A DNA stretch of 34,610 nt from WHSM01 sp050701635 (GCA_050701635.1 JBOGDF010000009.1:1-34610); one strand, 5' to 3'. Shown: positions 16,131-25,441, counted from the first letter of the stretch. Made by a program: numbers and translations. The notes: generated from the letters alone by a model not told the origin.

Positions 16131-19100
16131 ATGAGCGGCACAATGGCGTATCGAAACGGCTGGCGCCGTCACGCTGGTCGGCGGGTTCTGGCCGGGACGC
16201 TCGCGGCCGTACTGGCGGCGACCCTGTTCGAGGGGGCGGCGTGGGCTGACCCGTGGGACGGCGGGTGGGAGGCACCGGCACCCCAGCGCACCACGCGCAC
16301 GCCGGTGAAACCGGCCGCTCCAGCTAGGGCTGCACCCGATCGTTCTGCCGCCAAGGTGGTGCATGCCGCGCCGAAGGTCGCGTGGCCTAAGGCCGCCACA
16401 GCTGCAGTGAACCCGCCGGCTGTCGCAGCACGGGCGGATGTCGGTACCTGGGCCGCGGCCGCGGGTATGCCCGTGCGGCTGGCAGCCCGGGACAAGAACG
16501 CCCTACCCGGCAGGGTCAAGGTCGAGATTCTCGATCGCAAGTACGCTCTCGCCGCCGGAGTAGACGGGGTGCTGCTGCGTGTGACTGGGGGGAGCGGCAA
16601 AGCCGGCCGGGTGGCGGTTGCCGTGGACTACTCGGGTTTCGCCGGAGCGTACGGCGGTGCGTGGGGTTCTCGTTTGCAGCTACTGCGCCTGCCTGTCTGC
16701 GCGGCGGCCACACCGGCGAAGGCGGCGTGTCAGGGCAGCACAGTGGTCGGCTCGCGGAACAATTCCGCGACGTCGCTGCTGGTGGCGGATGTGGACACGT
16801 CGGAGGAGTCGACGCTGCTCGCGGTCACCGCCGCCGCATCCGGTGACACCGGCACCTACAAGGCGACGTCGCTGTCGCCGTCCGCGGCCTGGGACGTATC
16901 GGCGTCTACCGGCGACTTCTCGTGGTCGTATCCGATCCGCACGCCGCCCTCTCCGGGTGGCGCGGCACCCGAGTTCGCGCTCTCGTACTCGTCGGGGTCG
17001 GTCGATGGGCGTTCCGCGGCGAGCAACAACCAGGTGTCTTGGATCGGCGAGGGATTTGACCTGGCACCCGGGTCCATTGAGCGCCGCTACAAGCCCTGTG
17101 CCGACGACAGAACCTCCGAAGCGGGCGCGCCGCTGCCTAACAACGCCACCCGTCCGACCGGGGACCTGTGTTGGGGCACGTACAACGCCACGCTTTCACT
17201 GAACGGCCGCGCCACCGAGCTGGTGCAAGACGACGCCACCGGCAACTGGCGGCTCGCCGACGACGACGGGTCTCGTATCGAGCTGCTCGCGGATCCGAAC
17301 CGCGGTAACGGCGATGACAACAACGAGTACTGGAAGCTGACCACCGTCGACGGCACCATCTACTACTTCGGCCGTCACAAGCTACCCAACTGGGGCGAGC
17401 ACACCAGCCATCCGGTGACGCACTCGGTGTGGACGGTGCCGGTGTACGGCAACCATCCGGGCGAACCCTGCTACAACACGTCTTTCGCAAGCTCGTACTG
17501 CACGCAGGCGTGGCGGTGGAGCCTGGATCACGTCATTGACCCGCACAACAACACCACCGCCTACTACTACAGTCGCGATCCCGGCTACTACGGCCGCAAC
17601 AACGACCCGTCGCTGCGGACCTTCTACGTCAAAGCCGGTTTCGTGGACCGGGTCGAGTACGGCATGCGCTTCGGTCAGGAGTACACCAAGCCGGCATCAG
17701 CGAAGGTGTCATTCCTCAAGCTCGACCGGTGCCTACCAAACACCACCTGTCTCGACAGCGGCGGCAAGGCGATCGCGTCGTCCTGGCCGGACACGCCATG
17801 GGACCAGTACTGCTACGCCGCACCCTGCACCGGCAACCATTCGCCGACGTTCTGGACCCGCTACCGCCTGTCCAAAATCACAACCCATGTGTGGGACGCG
17901 GCGGCCACCACCCCCGGTTTCCGGGATGTGGAGAAGTACGTGCTGCGTCACCAGTACCTCGACACCGGCGCGAACGACGCCAAACCGATGTGGCTGAAGG
18001 GCATCACCCACACCGGGCTGGTCGGTGGTTCGGTCGCGATGCCTGAGATCACCCTCGACGGTATCTCCATGCCCAACCGGGTCGACGGACCCGACTACGG
18101 CTACTCCATGCTGTCCCGCTACCGCATCCAGAACATCAACAACGAAACCGGCGGTCAGACCGTCATCACCTACTCCGGCGCGGACTGCAACCGCGCCACC
18201 CGCATGCCCGCATCACCAGACTCGAACACCCTTCGCTGTTACCCGATCTACTGGACTCCACCTGGCCAGACACGCGTGCTCGACTGGAACCACAAATACG
18301 TCGCCACCCAGGTCAACGACCGTGACCTGGTCGGCGGGAACCTCACCGCCGTCACCAGCTACGAGTACTACGGCGGTGCCGCATGGCACTACGACTCGGA
18401 TGAGAACTTCGTACCCGCCAAGGACAAGACCTGGTCGCAATGGCGTGGCTACGGCAAAGTCGTGATCCGCAAAGGCACCCCCGACCGGCTCCAGTCGGTA
18501 AGCGAGAACTTCTACCTGCGCGGCATGGACGGCGACAAGCTCGCCAACGGCAGCACCCGCAACGTCACAGTCACCGCCTCCACCGGTGAAGCCATCGAGG
18601 ACCACCGGGCGTGGTCCGGGTTCCTCCGGGAAGAGATTCTGCACAGTGGCAGCTCCATCGCCTCGAAGACGCTCCACGAGCCCTGGCTGCGTGGTCCGAC
18701 GGCGAAACGGACCCGTTCCTGGGGCACCTTCGAGGGATGGATCACCCGCACTGCGGCAACCACGACGCGTACGGCGCTGGAAGGCGGCGCGTGGCGCACC
18801 ACAAAGACCGCAACCGCGTACGACACCCTCGGCATGCCAACCACAGCCGACGATTTCGGCGACACCAGCACCTCAGCCGACGACCGCTGTGCCCGGAACA
18901 CGTACGCCCGCAACAACACCAGCGGAATGCTCGACAGGGTGTCCCGCGTGGAGACCGTCAAGGTCGCATGCTCGGCCACGCCGGCGCGCCCAACGGAGGT
19001 GCTGGCCGACGTCCGGACCTACTACGACGGGTCGACCACCTGGGGAGCCGCTCCAACCCAGGGAGACGTGACCAAGATCGAGACAGTCGACAGCTGGTCT

Positions 19101-22100
19101 GGCACCACGCCTGTCTACGTGACGACGAGCCAATCCCAGTACGACGCTCTCGGCCGCCTGCTCCAGGACTCCGACGCGCTGAACCGGGTCACCACCACCT
19201 CGTACGCCCCTGCGACCGGGCCGGTAACGCACGTCGAAGTCACCAACATCACCGACCCCGAATCACACGTCAACAAGGTCGATCTGGAACCCGCCTGGGG
19301 ACAACCCACCACCACCATCAACGCGGCCGGCAAGAGCACGAACCTGTCCTATGACCCGCTAGGTCGCGTGATGAAGGTCTGGTTGCCGGGCCGGCTCACG
19401 ACACAAACGCCGAACCTCGAGTTCGGGTACTCCATCACCAGAACTGCTCCCACGGCGGTGTGGACCAAGACGCTCACTCCCGGCGGCGGCTACCTCACCT
19501 CCTACGAGCTGTTCGACGGACTGCTGCGTGAACGGCAGACCCAGACCCAGGCCGCCGGCGGGGGCCGTGTGCTCACCGACGTCCGCCACGACGCGCGAGG
19601 GCTGATCGACCACACCAACAACCGGTACTTCGACACCGGTGCGCCGTCCGGCACGCTGGTCACCCCAGCGACGGTGCCGCCGTCACAGACCGACATCGTC
19701 TACGACGGCGCCGAGCGGGTCACCGCCGAGATCTTCCTCGAACGCGGCACCGAGAAGTGGCGCACCACCACCAGCTACAGCGGCGACCGCACCCACGTCA
19801 CCCCACCGATCGGCGACACCGCCACCACCACGATCAGCGACGCCCGCGGGAACATCGTCGAGCTGCGCCAGTACCACGGCCCCACACCGGCTGGCAGCTA
19901 CGACACCATGCGCTACGGCTACACCCCGCGCGACGAGCTGGCGTCGGTGACCGACAACGCCGGCAACACCTGGCGGTACACCTATGACATGCGGGGCAGG
20001 AAGATCAAGTCGGAAGACCCCGACGCCGGCACCACCACGATCGCCTACGACGCCGCCGGTCAGGTGACCTCCACCACCAACGCCCGCAACATCACCCTCG
20101 CCTACAGCTACGACAAACTCGGCCGCAAGACCGGCGTCTACCGCGACTCCACCACCGGTACCCGACTCGCCGAGTGGACGTACGACACCCTCGCCAAGGG
20201 CTACCCCACCTCATCGACCCGATACGTCGGCAGTGACGCCTACACCACAGCCGTGACCGGCTACGACGAGGCGCTACGGCCCACCGGCGCCAGTGTCACC
20301 CTCCCCGCTGCCGAAGGCGCACTCGCCGGCACCTACACCGTCAGCAACACCTACAACGCCGACGGCAGCATCGCCACCACCACCCTGCCCGCCGCGGGAG
20401 ACCTCGCAGCGGAGAAGCTCTACCACAGCTACGACGACGTCGGTAACCCGACGAAGATCTACAGCGCGCTCAACTTCTACGTCTTCGACGCCTCCTACTC
20501 CAGCTACTCCGAACTCAACCAGAGAGTGCTCGGCGACTACGGCGCCCGCACCTGGCTTTCCGACAGCTACAACGAGGCCACCGGGCGACTCACCACCACC
20601 ACAGCGACACCCGAACTCAAACCCGAAGTAACCCACCTCGACTACAGCTACGACCCCGCCGGCAACGTCACCCGCGTCGCCGACACCGCCACCGGCGGAA
20701 CAGCCGACACCCAGTGCTTCAGCCATGACCACCTGCGGCGACTCACCGAAGCGTGGACCCCAACGTCCGGCGACTGTGCCGCGGCCCGCACCGCGGCCGC
20801 GCTGGGTGGTGCGGCCCCATACTGGGACAGCTACACCTACGACACCACCGGCAACCGCACCACCGAAACCCGCCACGGCACCGCCGGCGACACCACCCGC
20901 ACCTACACCTACCCCGCACCAGCCACCGGGCAGCCCCACACGCTGCGATCCATAGCCACCAACGGGCCAGACGGAACCCGCACCGACAGCTACAACTACG
21001 ACCCAGCCGGCAACACCACCAGCCGCCCCGGCGCCAACGGCGCCCAAGCCCTGACCTGGGACACCGAAGGCCACCTCGCGTCCGTCACCGAGAACGGCAA
21101 ACAGACCAGCTACATCTACGACGCCGACGGCAACCGGCTCATCCGCCGCGACCCCACGGGCACCACCGCCTACCTACCCGGCGGCACCGAACTCCACCTC
21201 GACACCACCGGCGCCAAGACCTGCACCCGCTACTACAACCACGCTGGTGCCACCATCGCTGTGCGCAGCGCGAGCAAACTCACCTGGCTCGTCCCCGACC
21301 ACCACGGCACCGCACAGACCAGCATCGATGCCACCACCCTCGAGGCCACCTACCGGCGGATGACCCCCTTCGGGCAGCCCCGCGGCGGCATCCCCGCCGC
21401 TTGGGCCGGGCAACGCGGCTTCGTCGACGGCACCCTCGACCCCTCCACCGGCCTCACCCACCTCGGAGCCCGCGAATACGACCCCGACACCGGCCGGTTC
21501 ATCTCCGTCGACCCGATCATCGACTACGCCGACCCGCAACAGCTACACGGCTACGCCTACGCCAACAACAACCCCATCACCTGGTCCGACCCCAGCGGCC
21601 TGATCCGGGAAGGTGGCACCGACAGCGACGGCAACTCGATCGTCGATCCGGATCCGCCGTCCCCAAGCCAGTGGAGCCCAATATTGGACAACTCCTACGG
21701 TGACGCAAAGCGGAAGGACTACGAGGAACTTGGAATGGCCTTGGCGGTCCGCCGCGCCTACCTCGATTACCTCGACAACAGTCCGGAGTGCAAACGCAAC
21801 CCAGGCGCCTGTGAGGTCGAACGGCGCGCTGTGGATGAGGCCGGCATCTACGACTACGAGGCGACCTACAACTCGATGGTGCGTGTCCAGTGCGGGTTCA
21901 CCGACGACCCACACTGCCTGTCCGAGTACGGCTACAAATTCAAGACATGCGTCCTCCACCAGCAGTGCCCCCAACCCCTCACCGCCGCCGACGACCGCGC
22001 CACCGAGGTCGGTCTGCTCATTCTCGATCTTGCTTTGCTCAGAGGTGCCGGCACGGCAGTATTCGCGAGCGTAAAGGCGCTAGTAAAGATGATTGCGAGG

Positions 22101-22412
22101 CGCTTGGCGGCCGCGAGAGGTGCTCCTCGCGTGATCATGGCTCCAAATGGGGTAAAGTTGCCAGGAGTGCCTAAGGGTGCGGCTGGTAGGCCAGTCCAGA
22201 GTGGCAAAGGCCTTCTATATGAAATACCTAGAGGTACGCCGGAATTGGATCCGCGGGTAACACACATCCGCGTGATGCAGCCGGTTACAACGGAACCTTA
22301 TCAGGCTCCAAATGGCTATGTGGTATACATGAATAAGATGGGGCAAACAGTCCATCCGTATACTGGTCAGGTGATTCCGCCCAACCATCCGTTCGCACAT
22401 ATTAGGTTGTGA
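16131..22412 (+). CDS. secreted RHS-repeat polymorphic toxin
   Basis: This 2,093-residue protein has a Sec-type signal peptide (RRVLAGTLAAVLAATLFEGA, cleavage near AWA/DP, about residue 41). An SpvB/TcdB-like entry region follows (DFSWSYPIRTPPSPGGAAPE). Many YD repeats run from about residue 1,000 to 1,700 (YDALGRLL, YDPLGRV, YDMRGRK, YDKLGRK). The RHS-associated core is GAREYDPDTGRFISVDPI and NPITWSDPSGL, ending at about residue 1824. RHS proteins form a shell that encloses a C-terminal toxin and self-cleave after the core. The 269 residues after DPSGL are unlike the rest and form the toxin module. ATG 16131 follows GGAGGG by seven bases; the open frame further upstream overlaps the LamG gene and was rejected. 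A likely immunity gene starts three bases after the stop. Confidence 0.92.
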   Translation: MSGTMAYRNGWRRHAGRRVLAGTLAAVLAATLFEGAAWADPWDGGWEAPAPQRTTRTPVKPAAPARAAPDRSAAKVVHAAPKVAWPKAATAAVNPPAVAARADVGTWAAAAGMPVRLAARDKNALPGRVKVEILDRKYALAAGVDGVLLRVTGGSGKAGRVAVAVDYSGFAGAYGGAWGSRLQLLRLPVCAAATPAKAACQGSTVVGSRNNSATSLLVADVDTSEESTLLAVTAAASGDTGTYKATSLSPSAAWDVSASTGDFSWSYPIRTPPSPGGAAPEFALSYSSGSVDGRSAASNNQVSWIGEGFDLAPGSIERRYKPCADDRTSEAGAPLPNNATRPTGDLCWGTYNATLSLNGRATELVQDDATGNWRLADDDGSRIELLADPNRGNGDDNNEYWKLTTVDGTIYYFGRHKLPNWGEHTSHPVTHSVWTVPVYGNHPGEPCYNTSFASSYCTQAWRWSLDHVIDPHNNTTAYYYSRDPGYYGRNNDPSLRTFYVKAGFVDRVEYGMRFGQEYTKPASAKVSFLKLDRCLPNTTCLDSGGKAIASSWPDTPWDQYCYAAPCTGNHSPTFWTRYRLSKITTHVWDAAATTPGFRDVEKYVLRHQYLDTGANDAKPMWLKGITHTGLVGGSVAMPEITLDGISMPNRVDGPDYGYSMLSRYRIQNINNETGGQTVITYSGADCNRATRMPASPDSNTLRCYPIYWTPPGQTRVLDWNHKYVATQVNDRDLVGGNLTAVTSYEYYGGAAWHYDSDENFVPAKDKTWSQWRGYGKVVIRKGTPDRLQSVSENFYLRGMDGDKLANGSTRNVTVTASTGEAIEDHRAWSGFLREEILHSGSSIASKTLHEPWLRGPTAKRTRSWGTFEGWITRTAATTTRTALEGGAWRTTKTATAYDTLGMPTTADDFGDTSTSADDRCARNTYARNNTSGMLDRVSRVETVKVACSATPARPTEVLADVRTYYDGSTTWGAAPTQGDVTKIETVDSWSGTTPVYVTTSQSQYDALGRLLQDSDALNRVTTTSYAPATGPVTHVEVTNITDPESHVNKVDLEPAWGQPTTTINAAGKSTNLSYDPLGRVMKVWLPGRLTTQTPNLEFGYSITRTAPTAVWTKTLTPGGGYLTSYELFDGLLRERQTQTQAAGGGRVLTDVRHDARGLIDHTNNRYFDTGAPSGTLVTPATVPPSQTDIVYDGAERVTAEIFLERGTEKWRTTTSYSGDRTHVTPPIGDTATTTISDARGNIVELRQYHGPTPAGSYDTMRYGYTPRDELASVTDNAGNTWRYTYDMRGRKIKSEDPDAGTTTIAYDAAGQVTSTTNARNITLAYSYDKLGRKTGVYRDSTTGTRLAEWTYDTLAKGYPTSSTRYVGSDAYTTAVTGYDEALRPTGASVTLPAAEGALAGTYTVSNTYNADGSIATTTLPAAGDLAAEKLYHSYDDVGNPTKIYSALNFYVFDASYSSYSELNQRVLGDYGARTWLSDSYNEATGRLTTTTATPELKPEVTHLDYSYDPAGNVTRVADTATGGTADTQCFSHDHLRRLTEAWTPTSGDCAAARTAAALGGAAPYWDSYTYDTTGNRTTETRHGTAGDTTRTYTYPAPATGQPHTLRSIATNGPDGTRTDSYNYDPAGNTTSRPGANGAQALTWDTEGHLASVTENGKQTSYIYDADGNRLIRRDPTGTTAYLPGGTELHLDTTGAKTCTRYYNHAGATIAVRSASKLTWLVPDHHGTAQTSIDATTLEATYRRMTPFGQPRGGIPAAWAGQRGFVDGTLDPSTGLTHLGAREYDPDTGRFISVDPIIDYADPQQLHGYAYANNNPITWSDPSGLIREGGTDSDGNSIVDPDPPSPSQWSPILDNSYGDAKRKDYEELGMALAVRRAYLDYLDNSPECKRNPGACEVERRAVDEAGIYDYEATYNSMVRVQCGFTDDPHCLSEYGYKFKTCVLHQQCPQPLTAADDRATEVGLLILDLALLRGAGTAVFASVKALVKMIARRLAAARGAPRVIMAPNGVKLPGVPKGAAGRPVQSGKGLLYEIPRGTPELDPRVTHIRVMQPVTTEPYQAPNGYVVYMNKMGQTVHPYTGQVIPPNHPFAHIRL
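21603..22412 (+). other. C-terminal toxin module of the RHS protein
   Basis: After the DPSGL boundary come an acidic linker, a Cys-containing helical section (CKRNPGACEVERR, VQCGFTDDPHC) and a hydrophobic segment (VGLLILDLALLRGAGTAVFA). A compact end domain of about 85 residues starts near 22,156 (GRPVQSGKGLLYEIPRGTPE, THIRVMQPVTT, NGYVVYMNKMGQTVHPYTG, HPFAHIRL). The last 350 bases are visibly richer in A/T than the RHS core, as expected of an exchanged toxin cassette. The enzyme type is not identified. A small nuclease is plausible from size and the His, Tyr and Lys content, but I see no diagnostic motif. Confidence 0.6.
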
Positions 22413-22415
22413 GAG

Positions 22416-22937
22416 ATGCGCATTGAGGACTTACTGCAAGGACCGTCAGGCCTGCAGCGTCATACCACAAAGCCCCAGATGAATCCGCTAACAGACGAGG
22501 ACGCACTGCTGGAGGCGCAGTTACTAGAGGTTCGGTTCGATGCACTGCGCTTGACTCTTGCACTCCTGCTAGAGCTTCGCATGGCATTACAGTTACGTGA
22601 GGGAAACACTGGCGTCTTGATTACTCGCGGGGTGCAGCGGTGGTCGTGGGAGGCCCACCCGCGCCCGACTGCTAGGACTGCCTGGAATATTGTGGGTTCT
22701 ACGCCAGCCGTTGACGGTGGGTTATTTGTCCTGAGCTTAGAGATGCTGCCCTACGCAAAACTTGATCTGGTTGCGGAGAGTGCGAGCTTTTTCGAGGGTG
22801 ATGCATCTGGGCTCGGCGAGACACCACCAGACTACAGTGACGAGGATGCAACGGTACGGGCTGAGTTGGCAGATTGGTCGTCACCTTTCGACCCGGCCAA
22901 TGCCGCGTTCTTGAACGTGACGTCATCGAACGTCTGA
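22416..22937 (+). CDS. probable immunity protein for the RHS toxin
   Basis: This 173-residue protein is not of a family I recognise. It begins three bases after the toxin stop, is on the same strand and shares the lower G+C of the toxin tail. Toxin-immunity pairs have just this position, and no other intact gene follows in the cluster. It is acidic, with a leucine-rich helix at about residues 30-60 (LLEVRFDALRLTLALLLELR), beta-like segments (GVQRWSWEAHPRP, GGLFVLSLEMLPYAKLDLVA) and an acidic end. No signal peptide is present, which fits a cytoplasmic immunity protein. There is only GTGAGAG before the ATG, so translation is probably coupled to the toxin gene. Confidence 0.65.
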   Translation: MRIEDLLQGPSGLQRHTTKPQMNPLTDEDALLEAQLLEVRFDALRLTLALLLELRMALQLREGNTGVLITRGVQRWSWEAHPRPTARTAWNIVGSTPAVDGGLFVLSLEMLPYAKLDLVAESASFFEGDASGLGETPPDYSDEDATVRAELADWSSPFDPANAAFLNVTSSNV

Positions 22938-23016
22938 GCTCCCAGGTAAAGGTGCCGACATCTCTGAATGGCGAATTCATTGCTGTCAGTTGAGATCACA
23001 CCGAGGGTATTTCAAC

Positions 23017-23621
23017 GTGAGTCGAGAGAAGACTCCTCCGCGAGTACCGCTGCCGAGCTGACGGCCGAGCTTGCAGCAGATGAGGACTACGTCCGCAGGA
23101 TGGCTGCTGAGGAGGAGGATCGCCAGGCCCGGGTTACAGAGTTGCGGCGTGCTGAGCAGCCCATCGTTCGTGATCTGCGGCGCGTCGGATGTGACGTGGA
23201 GTCGGTGTGGGATCTGGGCTATGCAAACAAGCCGCACCCGCAGGCCATTCCAGTGCTGTTGAAGCACACCTCCGGCGCGGGGGGTACCCAGACAGGGTGA
23301 TGGAGTGCCTGGGCAGCAGATTGGCTGTTGTGCCCGGGCTCGTGGACTGGGACGCGCTCCGGGATCTGTACTTGTCCGCGAAGGGCCGCGGCGAGGAGGA
23401 GGGGCTGGCTATCGCACTGTCGGAATGGGCGACAGCGCGTGATTTCGACGGATTAGTGGCTCTGCTGGGTGAATCGTCCCGCGGCCATACACGGATCTAC
23501 TTTCTGAGCGCGATCAAGCGAGTCGGTGGCCACCGGGGGGCGCGAGGTGCTCAAGTCACTTACGTCCGACCCGCTGTTCGGGCGGGAGGCCCGCGCCCTT
23601 CTACGGTCGCGAAAGAGATGA
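23017..23621 (+). pseudogene. frameshifted HEAT-like gene
   Basis: Pieces of one protein lie in shifting frames. A GTG at 23017 with GAGGG upstream starts VSREKTPPRVPLPS, which stops at 23,061. The main frame carries LTAELAADEDYVRRM through HPQAIPVLLKH. Two extra bases near 23,255 move it to the frame of YPDRVMECLGSRLAVVPGL and RDFDGLVALLGESSRG. One extra G in a G6 run near 23,535-23,540 returns it to VLKSLTSDPLFGREARALLR and the TGA at 23,621. The joined product would be about 200 helical residues with HEAT-like repeats. The two downstream shifts together restore the frame. Its position suggests a former immunity or orphan gene. Sequencing error is possible for the G run. Confidence 0.7.
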
Positions 23622-23677
23622 GCAGTGACTTGCTCCCGGCATGAGGTTTCGACGCGGACGCGGCAGGCTGGCCCACC

Positions 23678-24180
23678 ATGGGCATGATCACGCAGTACCT
23701 TCGGCTAACACCTACCGAGCTTGCTGAGCTCAGGCGGCTGTTGCTCGAGGCGCCGGACGATGCCTTCGAGTTCGCCTCCGAGCTTGCCGAGCGTGATCTG
23801 GAAGACGGCGAGTCGACCCCGCGCGCGATCGATACCGACAAGGCGTGGGCCGGCCTGGAATACCTACTTGCGAAGCTGGGTCCGCCGCTGAATGTGATCA
23901 GCGGAGGCACGCCGGTGACCGACGAGGAGTGGGATACGACTCACCTCGGCTGCTCACTCCGAACGAGGTGTCGACGGCGGCCCAGTTCCTCGCGGACACT
24001 CCATTCAGCCGGATCGCCGAAGGCTACAAACCTTCTGAACTCGTCGCGGCCGACGTGTATCCGAACATCTGGACCGAAGAATGGGCATTGCAGTACCTGG
24101 CCGACGTCTACGCCGCCCTGGTCGGCTTCTTCAACGCCGCCGCGGCCGACGGGGACAGCATGCTGATCTGGCTAACGTGA
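23678..24180 (+). pseudogene. frameshifted DUF1877 (YfbM-like) gene
   Basis: ATG 23678 starts MGMITQYLRLTPTELAELRR, the usual DUF1877 opening, and continues through IDTDKAWAGLEYLL to VTDEEW. Near 23,933 one G appears to be missing: the family's W-G-Y follows only if TGGG is TGGGG. The remainder, YDSPRLLTPNEVSTAAQFL through VYPNIWTEEWALQYLADVY to GDSMLIWL, is in another frame and ends at 24,180. Joined, it would be about 167 residues, normal for the family. DUF1877 function is unknown. Lying after a toxin-immunity pair, it may be a spare immunity gene now decayed. Confidence 0.78.
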
Positions 24181-24344
24181 CGCGCGCTGACCGCACACGA
24201 TCCTTGAGCTGATCGCGCCGCCGCGTTCGGCGGGCCACGGTGTGGCGGGCGCCGATCCTGGACGCGGTACTGGTCGGTCAGCAACACCTGTACCTCGCGA
24301 GCCAGCGCGCTCATGTCCTCACCGCCGTCCACGCTCACCACTGC

Positions 24345-24401
24345 GCGCGCCGAGCAGACCCCGACGGTGTCCACGCCGCTCACCTGGGAGGAGGTCGAGG
24401 C
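24345..24401 (+). pseudogene. 57-bp fragment of the LigD polymerase gene
   Basis: The fragment is identical to 12,918-12,974 except for one base (G to C at 24,384). It encodes RAEQTPTVSTPLTWEEVEA in the same frame as the parent. Sequence on both sides is unrelated. The near identity points to a recent copy or a piece of imported ligD. Confidence 0.9.
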
Positions 24402-24466
24402 TAGGACGCGGCTGCGGAAAAACCTCTCAAAAGGCGGGAAATCTCTTCCGGTTTACGGGACTGGAC

Positions 24467-24494
24467 TTGATGTTGGCGGGGTTGAGCGTACGGT
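24467..24494 (+). promoter_or_regulatory. possible promoter of the sigma-factor gene
   Basis: TTGATG (24,467-24,472) and TACGGT (24,489-24,494) are 16 bases apart, a fair vegetative -35/-10 pair. The leader to GTG 24638 would be about 135 bases. I found no clear GTTT-GGGTA box of the stress-sigma type. Confidence 0.35.
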
Positions 24495-24637
24495 GAGGGA
24501 AGCGGCGCTCCCGATGCTCGGAGCGCTTGGCGCTCAAGGCGTGGGCGCCACAGATGTGCCGTTGCTTGTCGAGCACGGCAGTCAAGCACGACACCAGTCA
24601 CCCACCTCGCATCAGCGATGCCAAGGGGGCGACCACC

Positions 24638-25441
24638 GTGAATCTCTTGCTGGAACGCAAGTCCTCTCCGGTACGACCGGACAAGGCTGTCGACGCACAC
24701 GCGAAAGTGCTGCTGCTTGTCCGGCTGACCGACCTGCCTCAGGGACACGTGGACCGGGCGCGGATCCGGGAACGTGTGATCGAGCTCTACCTGCCGCTGG
24801 CCGAGTATCTGGCCCGGCGGTTCCGCAACCGCGGTGAGGCGTACGACGATCTGTCGCAGGTGGCCGTGATCGGGTTGATCAAGGCTGTCGACGGCTTCGA
24901 CCCGGAGCGCGGGGTGGAGTTCGCGAGCTACGCGATCCCCACCATCGTCGGTGAGCTGAAACGGCACTTCCGGGACAAGGGTTGGAGCGTACGGGTGCCG
25001 CGCCGGCTGCAGGAGCTCAAGCTGCAGATCGCGCGCGCCGCCGGCGACCTGACCCAGGAGCTCAAGCGTTCGCCCACCGTGGCGGACCTCGCCGCGCACC
25101 TCGTTGTCTCCGAGGAGGAGGTGCTCTCCGGACTGGATACGGCGAGTGCGTACAGCGCGTTGTCGCTGCACACGCCGGCGGGTGGGACGGACGGTCCGGA
25201 GATGCTCGACCTGCTCGGGGCGGAAGATCCCGGGCTGCAGAGCGTGGAGCACCGCGCGACGCTGCGCCCACTGATCAAGCAGCTCCCGGAGCGGGAGCGG
25301 CGCATCATCGGGCTGCGGTTCTTCAGCAACCTCACCCAGTCCCAGATCGCCGAACAGATCGGCATCTCGCAGATGCACGTCTCGCGGCTGCTGGCGCGGT
25401 CGCTGCGGCAGCTGCGGGAAGGCGTACTCGCCGACGACTAG
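24638..25441 (+). CDS. SigB/SigF/SigG-type RNA polymerase sigma factor
   Basis: This 267-residue sigma-70 family factor is of the stress/sporulation group. Region 2 is at about residues 40-110 (LPLAEYLARRFRNRGEAYDD, DLSQVAVIGLIKAVDGFDPE, FASYAIPTIVGELKRHFRDK). Region 3 is at about 120-190 (VRVPRRLQEL, RSPTVADLAAHL). Region 4 is at about 210-260 (LPERERRIIGLRFFSNLTQS, IAEQIGISQMHVSRLL). Members are held by SpoIIAB/RsbW-type anti-sigma factors and freed by STAS antagonists. Such proteins occur in this window, but not next to this gene. GTG 24638 has AAGGGGG eight bases upstream; an in-frame ATG at 24527 lies in the leader and was rejected. The stop shares CTAG with the convergent aminotransferase gene. 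Confidence 0.92.
   Translation: MNLLLERKSSPVRPDKAVDAHAKVLLLVRLTDLPQGHVDRARIRERVIELYLPLAEYLARRFRNRGEAYDDLSQVAVIGLIKAVDGFDPERGVEFASYAIPTIVGELKRHFRDKGWSVRVPRRLQELKLQIARAAGDLTQELKRSPTVADLAAHLVVSEEEVLSGLDTASAYSALSLHTPAGGTDGPEMLDLLGAEDPGLQSVEHRATLRPLIKQLPERERRIIGLRFFSNLTQSQIAEQIGISQMHVSRLLARSLRQLREGVLADD

Larger units (their letters stand above)
24181..24637 (+). other. 457-bp gap with gene debris and the sigma-factor leader
   Basis: No intact gene is seen. Minus-strand 24,190-24,345 has a short coding-like stretch (VSVDGGEDMSALAREVQVLL) of unknown origin. A 57-bp fragment of the LigD polymerase gene follows at 24,345. A possible promoter (24,467-24,494) and a 7-bp inverted repeat GCGCTCC / GGAGCGC (24,505-24,526) precede the sigma gene. 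Confidence 0.55.

Noticed and set aside
20274..21074. Gly/Val-rich minus-strand frame inside the RHS gene
   Set aside because: It is a shadow of the ACC/GGC-rich YD repeats, with no start signal.
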